Shown here: positions 21,407 to 30,031 of the stretch, in pieces | How positions within the stretch are numbered: position 1 is the stretch's first letter | Layout of the letters: each line of letters starts with the position of its first letter | Assembly (NCBI GenBank): GCA_015146655.1 | Contig: VKHL01000022.1 | Location: 238,180-268,791, forward strand | DNA: 30,612 bases | Direction of reading: 5' to 3' | Source: Ochromonas danica | Lineage: Eukaryota; Sar; Chrysophyceae; Chromulinales; Chromulinaceae | Notes under the pieces: generated by a model | The model's database searches: none | Told to the model about the DNA's origin: nothing | The model's input: the letters and a program-made list of their open reading frames with translations, nothing else | Position numbers and translations under genes: made by a program

Positions 21407-21985
21407 GATGAAGAAGAGTAAGATGATTTGAAAACAAGACATTTGTTGTTGTTTCTTGTATGTTATGGAAGAAGTTGTTGTTGTTGATGATGATGATGAT
21501 GATGATGATGAGGTAGCTATAGGGGTGTGAATCAGATGTGGACTGATGATGATTCTTGTGTGTTTGTAAGTGATAAGCAATGCACCTATTCGTTCCATTG
21601 ACTTTGTAGTCCTTTTCCTCCAGACACCGCCTCATCGTTATCGATCCAGCAGATACAATTGATCACAACGATTTAAAGGTGTACCAGCTTTCAGGTAACG
21701 TTTAATCTTATTTTCTATCAAGGTATAGCAGCTTTAACGGTGATGGTAAGCGAGCAATCTTCTACCAATTCGACAGCATTAATATATACTATGTAATGGT
21801 AATAGTCAAAATGGAAATTGACAGATGGCATCAGTTAGATGTTACAAAAATCAATGTAATATGATCGATGAAAGTAGAAAAATCAAACAATTTAAAACAT
21901 GAAAATGTCATATATGATTCAAAACCCCAACAGATCGATAATGATCCAAGACATGACGAAGCCTATCGTCGCCTAGAGCTGATCT
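21407..21985. other. Intergenic between convergent armadillo and light-harvesting genes
   Basis: Holds both 3' UTRs and a (GAT)8 microsatellite at 21486-21509. Minus-strand Ser-rich frames here are translations of that repeat and its flanks. Otherwise nothing recognised. Confidence 0.6.
21486..21509 (+). repeat. (GAT)8 microsatellite
   Basis: Eight perfect GAT units just downstream of the armadillo stop codon, preceded by a short GTT run. Confidence 0.9.
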
Positions 21986-22660
21986 TTAAGAAGAAAACGA
22001 GAAGGCTGGCTGCTGAGTGATCAACTCCTGCACTACCAGACCCAACACCCCTATCATGGCCAATCGACCATTGTTCACCTCTTTCGTCTTCAAGTCGGCA
22101 TAGGCTGCAGGGCTCTTGGGTCTCAGACCCAGAGGATCGAAGCCAAGGTTTCCAGGCTCATAGTCAGAGCGCAGCTTGGCTTCGGCGCTGGGACCATTCT
22201 TGAAGGTCTCTTCCGGAGACTCCCAGCCCAGAGCGATGGTTCGACCCTCCACGGCACTTACCAAGACGAGTGCAGGGATCCAGAAGTTGTGGAAGATGGC
22301 TTCTGCCTTCTGGAACTCATAGATAGCTGGTCCCGAGACTTCCCCATGGAAGAGAGGGTGGAAAGCCTCTCCGAAGACGAAGCCCAGCGCTGCGAGCATG
22401 GCCACTCGACCATGCTTGATCTCGGATTCTTGGTAGCGCTTGTAGAGAGACTCACTGATGCCGTTGCTGAATCCCAGAGGATCAAAGAAGCCCAGAGGAG
22501 CAGAGCTGCCCACCTGCTTCTTGGGGTCGAAGACTTGACCCTCAGAAATGGCTTGTAGAGCAGATGGAAGGTTCGAGCGGCCCTTGAGAGGAGAGAGGCG
22601 GAAAGCCTGTAAGAGAGCAGGGAAGAGAAAGAGTACGAGGAAGAGAGTCTGAGCAAGCAT
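21986..22660 (-). CDS. Fucoxanthin-chlorophyll a/c-type light-harvesting protein, plastid-targeted
   Basis: 224 aa, single exon. It is a thylakoid antenna protein binding chlorophylls and carotenoids. Residues 1-19 (MLAQTLFLVLFLFPALLQA) form a secretory signal; the next residue is Phe20 followed by a basic, Ser-rich stretch, the Ala-Phe junction of bipartite targeting through four plastid membranes. The mature part begins near SSAPLGFFDPLGF. Helix 1 has ESEIKHGRVAMLAALGF (ExxHxR: E80, H83, R85), helix 2 is WIPALVLVSAVEGRTIALGW, the lumenal loop has NLGFDPLGLRP and helix 3 has KEVNNGRLAMIGVLGLVVQE (ExxNxR: E194, N197, R199). Length and spacing are normal for red-lineage LHCs. I chose the ATG at 22660 because it opens the signal peptide; the open frame upstream is leader. 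Codons end mostly in C or G, unlike all neighbours. Confidence 0.95.
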   Translation of the reverse strand: MLAQTLFLVLFLFPALLQAFRLSPLKGRSNLPSALQAISEGQVFDPKKQVGSSAPLGFFDPLGFSNGISESLYKRYQESEIKHGRVAMLAALGFVFGEAFHPLFHGEVSGPAIYEFQKAEAIFHNFWIPALVLVSAVEGRTIALGWESPEETFKNGPSAEAKLRSDYEPGNLGFDPLGLRPKSPAAYADLKTKEVNNGRLAMIGVLGLVVQELITQQPAFSFSS

Positions 22661-23174
22661 GATATCAATGAGAAGAGATCTTGAAAAGGAGTTGTTGGAG
22701 AACTTCTTTTGATTTGATTGTGATTGTGACAGACAGCAGACCGGCGGACGACAGAGACGAAGTGTGATGACACAACAGAATAGAAGAAGTCTCAGAAGTC
22801 TCGAGAAGTCTTGCTGGAAGTCAGAGAAGTTCCAGTAAAATGGTGGACTGAAGAACAATTACTGACACGTCACACGCACTTCCGCCGGACTTGTAGAGTC
22901 AAACCCGGAAACCCCAAACAAAAAAACGTTTTTTTTGGGGGGTTTTTCTGTTTTTTCTGTTTTCATGACATTATTATCATCATTTTCCACCATCATCATT
23001 TGGTTTCGTGAGTATTTTCCACCTCTAGATTCATTATCGTCAGAGATAACAAGGGCCCAAACTACCAAATTATTATATTCAAAGGGACCAAACTACCTTT
23101 GGACTTCCTAGTTTACCAAACCGTAACCACTGCTTATCCTAGTTATTAGACCATTGTATTTTTGGAAGTGATGA
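22661..23174. promoter_or_regulatory. Upstream region of the light-harvesting gene
   Basis: Promoter and 5' UTR of the minus-strand LHC gene. It contains the AGAAGTCT tandem cluster at 22785-22834, then a stretch of A and T/G homopolymers around 22919-22965 with the palindrome aaaaaacgtttttt. No ORF or RNA gene recognised. Confidence 0.5.
22785..22834 (-). repeat. Tandem AGACTTCT elements upstream of the LHC gene
   Basis: On the coding strand of the LHC gene, AGACTTCT recurs three times head-to-tail (22785-22812 on the plus strand reads AGAAGTCTC, AGAAGTCTCG, AGAAGTCTTG), followed by looser copies GGAAGTC and AGAAGTTCC. The cluster lies about 125-175 bases upstream of the ATG, so it could be a promoter element array or 5' UTR; which one cannot be told from sequence. 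Confidence 0.5.
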
Positions 23175-23879
23175 GTGTTCTACCTAAGTTGGATATTGGT
23201 TGGGAAGTTGAGAGAGAATTCTCTTGTCAATATCTCTCTTCAAAGTAACAGACATGAAATTAATGTGATCGTAGCAAGCCTCCTCACAAAGCATGCCTCT
23301 ACTTTACGAGATCTCAATATTTCCACTCTCCATGGAGAAGACATGGATTTCATTGTATCCACCCTCATTGAGAATCAGATATGTTTCGGAGGTGAGCCTT
23401 TGCAAGGCATGCCTTCTTTAATATCGTATTTTTCATCCTCAGGTGGATTGTTGGAGGTTCTGAACGTTCTTTGTAGTCCTGGATTATCCCTCAGCGAAGA
23501 CGATTTTGCTGCCCCAGTTGCAACATCGTGTCCAAAGTTGACTCGCTTTGTAGCCTTGAGATATAAACCATGCAGCATAGAGACTTTGCGACGACTCTGT
23601 GAACAGTGCCCACATCTCCAGGATGTGTCTCTTGGAGGCGTTGTAACAGAACAAAAGAAGACCAACTCTTTGACAATCGAGGTGAAAGGTCGCGATGATG
23701 ATTGGGCTATTTGTTTATGTTTATCTCATGCATTGAGAATAAAACAATACAAGAAAGTGACTTTAAGCCTGAAAGATATCTTCCATTATCATCCAGTGAG
23801 GAATCTGAAATCCATGCTGAAATCTTATCAGGTTGTGAATCTGGTGAGATTCCAGCATGGATATTCAATAACACCATGA
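23175..23879 (+). pseudogene. Leucine-rich-repeat (F-box/AMN1-like) fragment, probably decayed
   Basis: A 234-codon open frame with LRR character: ASTLRDLNISTLHGEDMDFI, GGLLEVLNVL, CPKLTRFVALRYK and SIETLRRLCEQCPHLQDVSL, the last pair being typical of cysteine-type LRRs in F-box/AMN1 proteins. The frame opens with GTG, has no ATG until well inside the LRRs, and no F-box is visible. The overlapping frame at 23171 (ATG AGT GTT...) stops after 25 codons. A second frame at 23702-23947 stays open across the end and also looks protein-like, which suggests a frame shift near 23700-23850. The body ends at the hairpin element starting 23926. I read it as a truncated gene relic; a missed-intron gene is the alternative. 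Confidence 0.5.
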
Positions 23880-23925
23880 TCAATATGATGGTATCAACAG
23901 TGTGCAATGAATATTATCAGCATGT

Positions 23926-24090
23926 GACCACGGATAGGGTTAGGTAGTAAATAAAGGGAGTACTTGCTGTGCAACCAAAGATAGGGATTACTGCTTATAT
24001 TAATTTAAAAGAGCCTGTCTTCATCAATACCTATCTTCGGTTGCACAACAATCACTACTCCCTTTATTAACCCTAACCCTAACCGTGGTC
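23926..24090. mobile_element. Telomere-motif hairpin / MITE-like inverted repeat
   Basis: Two arms of about 64 bases (23926-23988 and 24026-24090) are near-complementary around a loop of about 37 AT-rich bases. Each arm begins GACCACGG, continues with TTAGGGTTAGG-type sequence, then TAAATAAAGGGAGTA and GTGCAACC(A/G)AAGATAGG. The arms differ by a few substitutions and small indels, mostly in the number of TTAGGG units. Non-coding and small, like a miniature inverted-repeat element or a relic of telomere-repeat insertion. I see no clear target-site duplication. Confidence 0.7.
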
Positions 24091-24290
24091 ATACGATATG
24101 TCAACGCTGTCATTCAAAAGGGCCTCTATCGATCTAACAAAGTGTTCGGTATCCTCTTTATTTAGTGTCAGTATCGGTAGGACGGCCTTTTTTTGCAGCG
24201 ATCCCTTCCCTTCCCGATGTGCTATACAGGCCCGATAAATGGTGGATTTCTTGATCCCACACGCCGCCTTTGTCAAAGACAATCGAATGT
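24079..24290 (-). pseudogene. HTH (psq/CENP-B-like) transposase N-terminal fragment
   Basis: On the minus strand a ~70-codon frame reads LSLTKAACGIKKSTIYRACI, then a basic linker and LPILTLNKEDTEHFVRSIEA. This is the order seen in pogo/Tc5-type transposases: a psq-type helix-turn-helix (S.TKAA...I.KSTIYR) followed by the start of a second DNA-binding domain (LT.EDTE.FV..IE). The frame stops inside the telomere-like right arm of the hairpin (stop in GGTTAGGG) and no DDE domain follows. A host DNA-binding gene broken at this point is the alternative. Confidence 0.5.
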
Positions 24291-24834
24291 CAGTCAGTGA
24301 GGATCAAAAGGAAGAGTGAACGACTCAAACCCCTTTCCTCAACCACCAGATATAGAAAGACAGTGTTGGAAGTTACTTTCTATTGTTAATTGGTTGATGG
24401 CATTACACTTCATTACTAGACTGCTAACTCTCACTAATTCATTCAATTATTTCATTATTCATCCTTGTAGTCTATTTCGCATATAATATCGCATTAAATC
24501 TCTCATTGCAATGAAGGCTGACTGACATGTTTGTAAACCATCATACAAACACATACACACAAACCAGCATACAAGACAACAAGACAGTTAATACATTATA
24601 GACGAAGACAGCATAAGAGGATGATATTATATTATTATTATATATAGGTATAGCGTGTAAACATCCGATTATTCAAACAAGTCTTGCTGATGTTCATTCA
24701 CTCCTCAGACATCTCACAATGACCTTCCACTAACAAAACCATCGTGTTAGTGAGCGTAATTTGATTTGAGCGTAAATCTTATTCCATGCTCCTGTAAGAG
24801 AAGGAAGAAGACTTTATGGAAGCTATCAGATGAT
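24291..24834. other. Intergenic, 3' flank of the phosphatase gene
   Basis: AT-rich with a CA-rich run (about 24535-24560) and TA-rich tract (about 24620-24650). It contains the 3' UTR of the minus-strand phosphatase. No other feature seen. Confidence 0.55.
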
Positions 24835-26688
24835 TTAGAGCTTTTGCCAAGGCTTGGTAGGATCAGATTGAGTAATGACCATGTGATCCAAGACCTCATC
24901 AGTCTGACTTAAGACCCATTGCCAATCAAGGTAGGTAGCATTGGCAGCAGTTAACAGCGTGTAACCATACTGATACATGTACATCTCATTCCATGCAGGC
25001 TTGGGCTCCACAGCATTGATAGTAAACATGGCACCACCACTGCCAATAACCATTTGAACAGTGGCTTGAGGATCTTCATGCCAATGAATAGTATGACCAT
25101 CTTCAGCAATGACTGGTTGTGATGCCTGGACTACTTGCTTGTTATACACAGCAGAATGTCTCTGAACAACATGGTTATGTCCATAAAAGCCAACGTTGAC
25201 ACGATAGCGGAAGAGAAGATCTTCTAACTCCTGAATCATCGTATCCATGACTACGATATCAGAAGTGACTGCAGTGCCATAGTTGCTGTTAATATACATA
25301 GCACGATGACCTCCAAAGACAATCCAAGGAGTAATAGTACGATCAACTGAACGTAAATCTTCTTCCAACCACTTATATTGAATAGAGCCTCGACTATAGT
25401 TATGTTCAGTGCTAATACCAACAAAATGGATGAGACCAATATCATAACTCCACCATGGTTGATCAGTGGTAGCGGGTGCAGGCATGGGGAATAGACGGGT
25501 AGTAGCGACACCACATTCTCCTCCACTGTCTGAGTTATTGTAAAGAGAAGGAGAATTGTACCAATCACTTTCATGATTTCCCACGGTAGTTAAGTAGAGT
25601 ACACCAGATGTGACAGGTGCCATCATATTACCATAGAAGTCCCAAACAGCCATATAACCCTCAGCATAAGAGATATCACCACCATGATAGATAGCATCAA
25701 TCTCACCAGCTGCAATACGTGCACCCAAAGATAAGATTGTAGAATAAGCTGGACGTCCATATTCATTCCATGTATAGGATGAGTCATCAGAGCCACGTCC
25801 AAGATCATCATATAAGACAACACGAGTGGGACGATTCAAAGGCTGCTGTCCAGGTAAAGGAGGAGCTAAGAAGATATACTCCTGACTGAAGTCCTTTGTC
25901 TCTTCATCTCCCATAATATAGTAGATCTTCCGACCAGCTAATGCTTTCATTCCTTGGAAAGTGGCATTGTGAATGAGACCAAGATCTCTCCAACCAACGC
26001 CGCTAGCAGGAGATCCACACAATGACTTCTTCTCAATAGTAGAGGTAGTCGCTTGTTCAATATGATCATATTGCTTAGATTGAGTTCCCCATTTTAAGAC
26101 AGGAGTCTTAGAAGTAGCAGAACTCCATAATAATTGGAAGATATCATAATCTCCTGTAGGAACAACACGAGGGCGTAAAGGTTGATTAATATTACGAAAT
26201 CTCACTTGTTCGTTAGCTTTAGCAACTAAGACAGGTTTTGATAAACTTGATGTAAAATAATAAAAGGCAATATCAGCACGAAGGTTAGTGAAATTAAATG
26301 TCATCTGTCCTTTGCCTTGACTAAGATATCGATTATCTTCATCACAATAACCAAATCGTACAGGCACGACTGCTGAGATATTAACATCCGCGGGTGAATA
26401 AGCACCAATCCAATCATTAGAAGCAGGGGTTAATGTAGAGAATGTGACTGTGACTACATCATTATTATCAATTAAAGTTGGCGAGACAGTGTCAATAGAA
26501 TAGCCTTCTGTCAAGGACATGGAATGTTCAATTCGGTGAGGATTGATAAGTTGGAATTCATTGGTATATTCCGCATGAACATCTCCCAAGACAGGCTTAT
26601 GTGGGAAATCATGCTTGCCAAATTTCATCACTACCGCTTGAGAGGTAGTAAAGAAAATCAACACAAGGAAGGCATTGAACATGATCAT
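24835..26688 (-). CDS. Secreted purple acid phosphatase (metallophosphoesterase)
   Basis: 617 aa, single exon. Purple acid phosphatases hydrolyse phosphate monoesters or nucleotide phosphates with a Fe-Zn/Fe-Mn centre, usually outside the cell or in vacuoles. Residues 1-18 are a signal peptide (MIMFNAFLVLIFFTTSQA). An Ig/fibronectin-like N-terminal domain (~70-275, with NDWIGAYSP) precedes the catalytic domain, as in the large plant-type enzymes. All five metal/active-site blocks are present: LYDDLG (D295), GGDISYAEGY (D338, Y341), VGNHESDW (N371, H372), GGHRAMY (H461) and YGHNHVVQR (H504, H506). Several NxS/T sites suggest N-glycosylation. Length fits the ~600-residue PAP subgroup (nucleotide pyrophosphatase/PAP27-like). 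The usual FGD of block 1 is YDD, which keeps the metal-binding Asp. Likely phosphate-scavenging role, by family. Confidence 0.95.
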   Translation of the reverse strand: MIMFNAFLVLIFFTTSQAVVMKFGKHDFPHKPVLGDVHAEYTNEFQLINPHRIEHSMSLTEGYSIDTVSPTLIDNNDVVTVTFSTLTPASNDWIGAYSPADVNISAVVPVRFGYCDEDNRYLSQGKGQMTFNFTNLRADIAFYYFTSSLSKPVLVAKANEQVRFRNINQPLRPRVVPTGDYDIFQLLWSSATSKTPVLKWGTQSKQYDHIEQATTSTIEKKSLCGSPASGVGWRDLGLIHNATFQGMKALAGRKIYYIMGDEETKDFSQEYIFLAPPLPGQQPLNRPTRVVLYDDLGRGSDDSSYTWNEYGRPAYSTILSLGARIAAGEIDAIYHGGDISYAEGYMAVWDFYGNMMAPVTSGVLYLTTVGNHESDWYNSPSLYNNSDSGGECGVATTRLFPMPAPATTDQPWWSYDIGLIHFVGISTEHNYSRGSIQYKWLEEDLRSVDRTITPWIVFGGHRAMYINSNYGTAVTSDIVVMDTMIQELEDLLFRYRVNVGFYGHNHVVQRHSAVYNKQVVQASQPVIAEDGHTIHWHEDPQATVQMVIGSGGAMFTINAVEPKPAWNEMYMYQYGYTLLTAANATYLDWQWVLSQTDEVLDHMVITQSDPTKPWQKL

Positions 26689-27891
26689 GTTATGTTGATT
26701 GAATGGATACTATAGAAAATCAGAGGAAATCTTTTCTCTCTTTTTCGTTAACTCAAGAGAATAGAGGAATAGGAATTAACAGACAGGTCCAAGGGTGTTT
26801 GACTACCGTGTTTCACGATGTAATCAAGCAATGAATCAGCAGTCAATCAATTGATGATTCCTTCAGCATCGCAGGAAGGCGCTGGGCCAGAGAGGCCACT
26901 TGCCACGCACACACACACTCTGGCACAGCTCAACCCCGATTATTGTTACTATGCGGGGGGTTTCTGTACCCCAACAATTCTAAAACCCTAACCCTACTGT
27001 GGTTAGGGTTAAAAGAAGGTTCCCAACAATAAAACTGGGAAGAGATGAAGGCAAACTAATTTGCCCAGTTGTTATCACGATTTTCACCCTTGAAGGACAA
27101 GGGTTGCTGGTAAGTGTACACACTGGTTTCTGCTGTGTCCACACGTGATCTAATAACTCATATTTACATCTTAAAGACCTTTAATGTTTCAAAGTGAAAT
27201 TCAAAGTACCTAGGTTTCTAGCTTAACTTAACTATGGTTTAAGTTGATCAACATGCTTTCGATAATTCAAGATATCGAAATTATAATTCAAGTGAAATTA
27301 TCTGCTTGCACCCGCGCTGGACCAGGAACAATGTCGGCACAAAAAGAGCTAAGTTCTCTGACTGAACACCATGGACAAGGCTACCACTGTGGTTGATGAT
27401 GATATCTAGAAATACACTATATCACACCACCATTCTCCTCCACTGAACTCGAACTGTGCTGCGCACTGTACCAATGAATACCGCATGATGGAGCCTCTGC
27501 CTGGGGAGATCTCAAGAAAGAAAGCTAAAATCATACTAGCACGATGATTGATGAGTGTTGCCTAAGGCATGGGCCAAGAGTGCTTGGTCATCATCTAAGC
27601 AGAAGAGAGAATATCAATACTTCGTTCCGAGTGTCATTTCACTATTAAATAACACAAAGAAGCCTTGAATGAGAGCATGTACACACTGGTATTCGCCTAA
27701 TCTTATTGTACTTCCTTTTTTTCACTTTTGGTCGCGAGTTGAGGTCCGCTGGGCTGTCCATCAGGAAAGTCATCTTTTCTCACTTTTGCAAAAATAGCTG
27801 TTTTGGACACAGCGGATGAAAAGGAGTGGAAGAACGGAAGAACACGGGAATTTTCAGAGATCACCACCATCACAGATGAAGGGCATGTCTA
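26689..27891. other. 1.2 kb non-coding stretch between divergent phosphatase and secreted-protein genes
   Basis: Both start codons point outward, so promoters for both genes lie here. It has a G6 run and the telomere-like hairpin at 26978-27017, a perfect small hairpin CCCTTG-CAAGGG near 27089-27105 and many short unstructured AT-rich segments. No ORF of interest, no tRNA. Confidence 0.6.
26978..27017. repeat. Telomere-type AACCCTAACC / GGTTAGGGTT hairpin
   Basis: AACCCTAACC (26984-26993) and GGTTAGGGTT (27001-27010) form a perfect 10-bp stem with a 7-base loop; pairing continues weakly through TTCT / AGAA on the outside. The motif equals that in the arms of the 23926-24090 element. Confidence 0.85.
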
Positions 27892-28737
27892 ATGCCAATG
27901 ATTGCCTTTTTCCTTCTTTTCATTTTCATTTCTTTATCTGCAATTAACGCGGATCATCGTCAGAATGGAAGAAATCATCCTGCACTCCGCCACTATAACC
28001 ACAACTCTCCCATGTTGGTTTGGATGGGCAGTGTTTCAACTCCCTATGCTCACTCTTCCATTTCCAATGGAAGGAAGTTATTCGGGACCATTAATGAGTA
28101 CGATGAACGTATCTCTGTTCTGAATGAAGTATATCGCTTGAAAGGTGGTGGTCGGGTTCTCCAAGTATCTGGCTATCCTTTGGACATTTGTATGTGTAGT
28201 GGAAGCGAGTCATCTTTGAAGTGTGCGGCCGCCTCAGCCGTTCGTGTCAATGAAAGCAGTTGGACGCTGGTGATGAGAACATATGAAGGAAATCACTGTA
28301 CGGAGGCTCCCACAACCACCGTGAACACGCCTTTTACTTCAATCATCATTACCTCTTCTATCTGTGATGTGCAAGCTGAGATCTCTGTATCTTTCGAAGT
28401 AGTTCGCGGTTTTGCTCCATATGATGATCTTGGACCTGGACTTGCTACTGTGTACTATGGCCTGGAAAGCTCTTGTGAGCATGATCAGTGGGCCAGATAT
28501 GACTTCCTTCCCAGCTTCGAATGTTTCTGCAACTCTTCTGCTTATGGAATTTCTTCGGATGACTTTCGCTATGTGAGATACGCTGATAACAGTTGCGCTG
28601 TGGTAAAACATTCCCAAATTGCTCATTTCAAAAGATACAAATGCGTCAATCGTAAGAATCACCCTTCTGATCATAATTCGTTGACGAATAAGGTGTCCTA
28701 TCAGTCTGTTCATGTTGTTTTACCTTCGGGGGTTTGA
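27892..28737 (+). CDS. Secreted cysteine-containing protein of unknown function
   Basis: 281 aa. Residues 1-20 (MPMIAFFLLFIFISLSAINA) are a clear signal peptide, so the product is secreted or enters the endomembrane system. I recognise no family. The mature part has about a dozen cysteines in small groups: CMCSGSESSLKC, GNHC, SIC, SSC, FECFCNSS, NSC and YKC, which suggests disulfide-bonded modules. NxS/T sites are present. There is no membrane segment after the signal. The start ATG is the one opening the signal peptide. The last ~72 codons and ~120 bases of 3' flank lie in the left arm of the inverted repeat (28521-28857), and the same C-terminal segment recurs on the minus strand at 30303-30519. 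Confidence 0.75.
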   Translation: MPMIAFFLLFIFISLSAINADHRQNGRNHPALRHYNHNSPMLVWMGSVSTPYAHSSISNGRKLFGTINEYDERISVLNEVYRLKGGGRVLQVSGYPLDICMCSGSESSLKCAAASAVRVNESSWTLVMRTYEGNHCTEAPTTTVNTPFTSIIITSSICDVQAEISVSFEVVRGFAPYDDLGPGLATVYYGLESSCEHDQWARYDFLPSFECFCNSSAYGISSDDFRYVRYADNSCAVVKHSQIAHFKRYKCVNRKNHPSDHNSLTNKVSYQSVHVVLPSGV

Positions 28738-28857
28738 AGATTCGTTTCTCTGTTATCACCTCCACTGCTAACACAATGGAACTAATTCTCCTGCTTTCTA
28801 ATACAGTGGTTCCATACCATTTATATGATTTAAAGAGTTCATCATCTATGGTTCAAT
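28521..28857 (+). repeat. Inverted repeat, left arm (337 bp)
   Basis: Starting with ATGTTTCTGC and ending with GGTTCAAT, these 337 bases equal the reverse complement of 30183-30519; I compared the arms row by row and found no difference. The arm covers the last ~72 codons of the secreted protein gene plus its 3' flank. Sequence similarity stops abruptly at both ends. Confidence 0.93.
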
Positions 28858-29108
28858 GGTATAATTGATAATTTCGCCGAATGAAATTCTATGCCTCCTA
28901 GATTTTTGTTGTAAATATAATGTTGCACAATTCTCTCACTTTTCCATGTTGCTAGTGTGGTTTTCATTGGAAACGGGGGATTTATTCTTGAGTCTACTGT
29001 CATTTATGCTTTCAAAGCGGTTAAAAGGACGCGAAATGCGATAAGGAGGTAGAATGATATAATTTTCTTAAACATATAGATTGAGAGACCCAGTTGTAGA
29101 TTAGTAAT
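28858..29108. other. Spacer sequence before the transporter relic
   Basis: Unique sequence inside the inverted repeat. The last ~70 bases (from GGAGGTAGAATGATAT near 29045) weakly resemble the GGAGGAGGAATGGATTTC part of the intact transporter's exon 2, so the relic may begin here in badly decayed form. Confidence 0.4.
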
Positions 29109-30031
29109 ATGTTCATTGGCATTGAGACCATGCCACTTGCTTGCAATATCATCGAGAAAGCTGGTGCTCGAGTACCTTATGCTATGATTGGAGCATTGCT
29201 TACCTTGGTAATAACGGCGTTTGGCATTTTGCTGGTCATTGGCAGTCTTCCTCCTGGAGCACACAATCTTACTTCGGAGAAACATTCCTTGGAGCCCGGA
29301 TACATGGATAACCTTTCTATTGGTCCTCATGTCGTCGTATTACTAATGCTACCTGGTGTGGTGGGAACAGCCTATGGTGGCTTCCTCGGGTCTTCTTCCC
29401 AAAGCACTGGCTGCCACTCATGGTCGCTATCAAACACCTTGGGTAGCCTTCCTTTCTTGAGTTTATCATTGTTGCTTGGGTGCTATCATACGGTGAGCAA
29501 CTTCGCGTCACGTCTATTCGATATATCCATGTTCGGCTCTTGTCTCGTTTATATTGCCCTCTTTCGATCTTTTGTGATCTGTCGCAATCGATATAGTAAT
29601 ATGGATCGTGCATTCGAGAGTCCACTCGACAAATGGGGCGCGGTGCTTGGTTCTCTCATCTTCTGTGCAGTGTTGGTGGGATTGACTGGATTTAAGCACA
29701 ATTACTTTGTTTCGGCTGGAGCTTTTATTGCCTTCCTCCTCTGTGGTCTGCTTTACTATATTGTTGTCGCGCAGAAAAGGGAATTTTCTCTCAAGAGGAG
29801 CAAGACAAGTTTATGCGTGCTTACATTCTCAATCGTAAGACGATTGCCTGCTGGTCTTCTCTGAATTGAATCAATTACACATAATCCTGTGCATGACTTA
29901 CAGCCAATAACTCAAGAAACAAGCGCGGCAATCGCAATCGCGCTCCGAGAAGTCTCTTGTTCGGGTTCTGGGCCAAGAAAGTGGCTCCTCAGCGACCGTC
30001 CAGTCCGCGAAGTCAGACTTCAGGTGGTTAA
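29109..30031 (+). pseudogene. Decayed second copy of the APC permease
   Basis: Homologous to the C-terminal ~60 percent of the 508-2512 transporter: IGIETMPLACNIIEKAG against VGVEALTLTCDEIKDAS, SCLVYIALFRSFVICRNRYS against SCWVYIALARAYMICYDRYS, ESPLDKWGA against RSPLGKWGA. TM1-TM5 are absent. Relative to the intact copy the frame shifts around 29371-29390 (with about a dozen codons lost), returns near 29450-29460, and shifts again near 29787, after which SQEEQDKFMRAYILN reads in another frame. The intact copy's second intron is missing here, but its third seems kept (gtaaga at 29835 to acttacag at 29903), joining to a basic tail NNSRNKRGNRNR that ends at 30031. So it came from a genomic copy and not from a processed mRNA alone. 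Not expected to make a working transporter. Confidence 0.85.

Noticed and set aside
22258-22773. 171-codon Ser-rich ORF overlapping the LHC gene on the same strand
   Set aside because: Frame-shifted shadow of a GC-rich gene; no domain. The plus-strand frame at 22289-22558 is rejected for the same reason.
22919-22965. A-run/T-run palindrome and G6 run that look like a bacterial terminator
   Set aside because: Context is a eukaryotic nuclear promoter region; homopolymer-rich DNA is the simpler reading.
23926-24090. True chromosome end or telomere
   Set aside because: Only two or three TTAGGG-type units per arm, arranged as an inverted pair, with genes on both sides.
28339-28713. Minus-strand ORF repeated on the plus strand at 30327-30572
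   Set aside because: The two match only because they are antisense readings of the inverted-repeat arms; the sense frame has the signal peptide and cysteine pattern.
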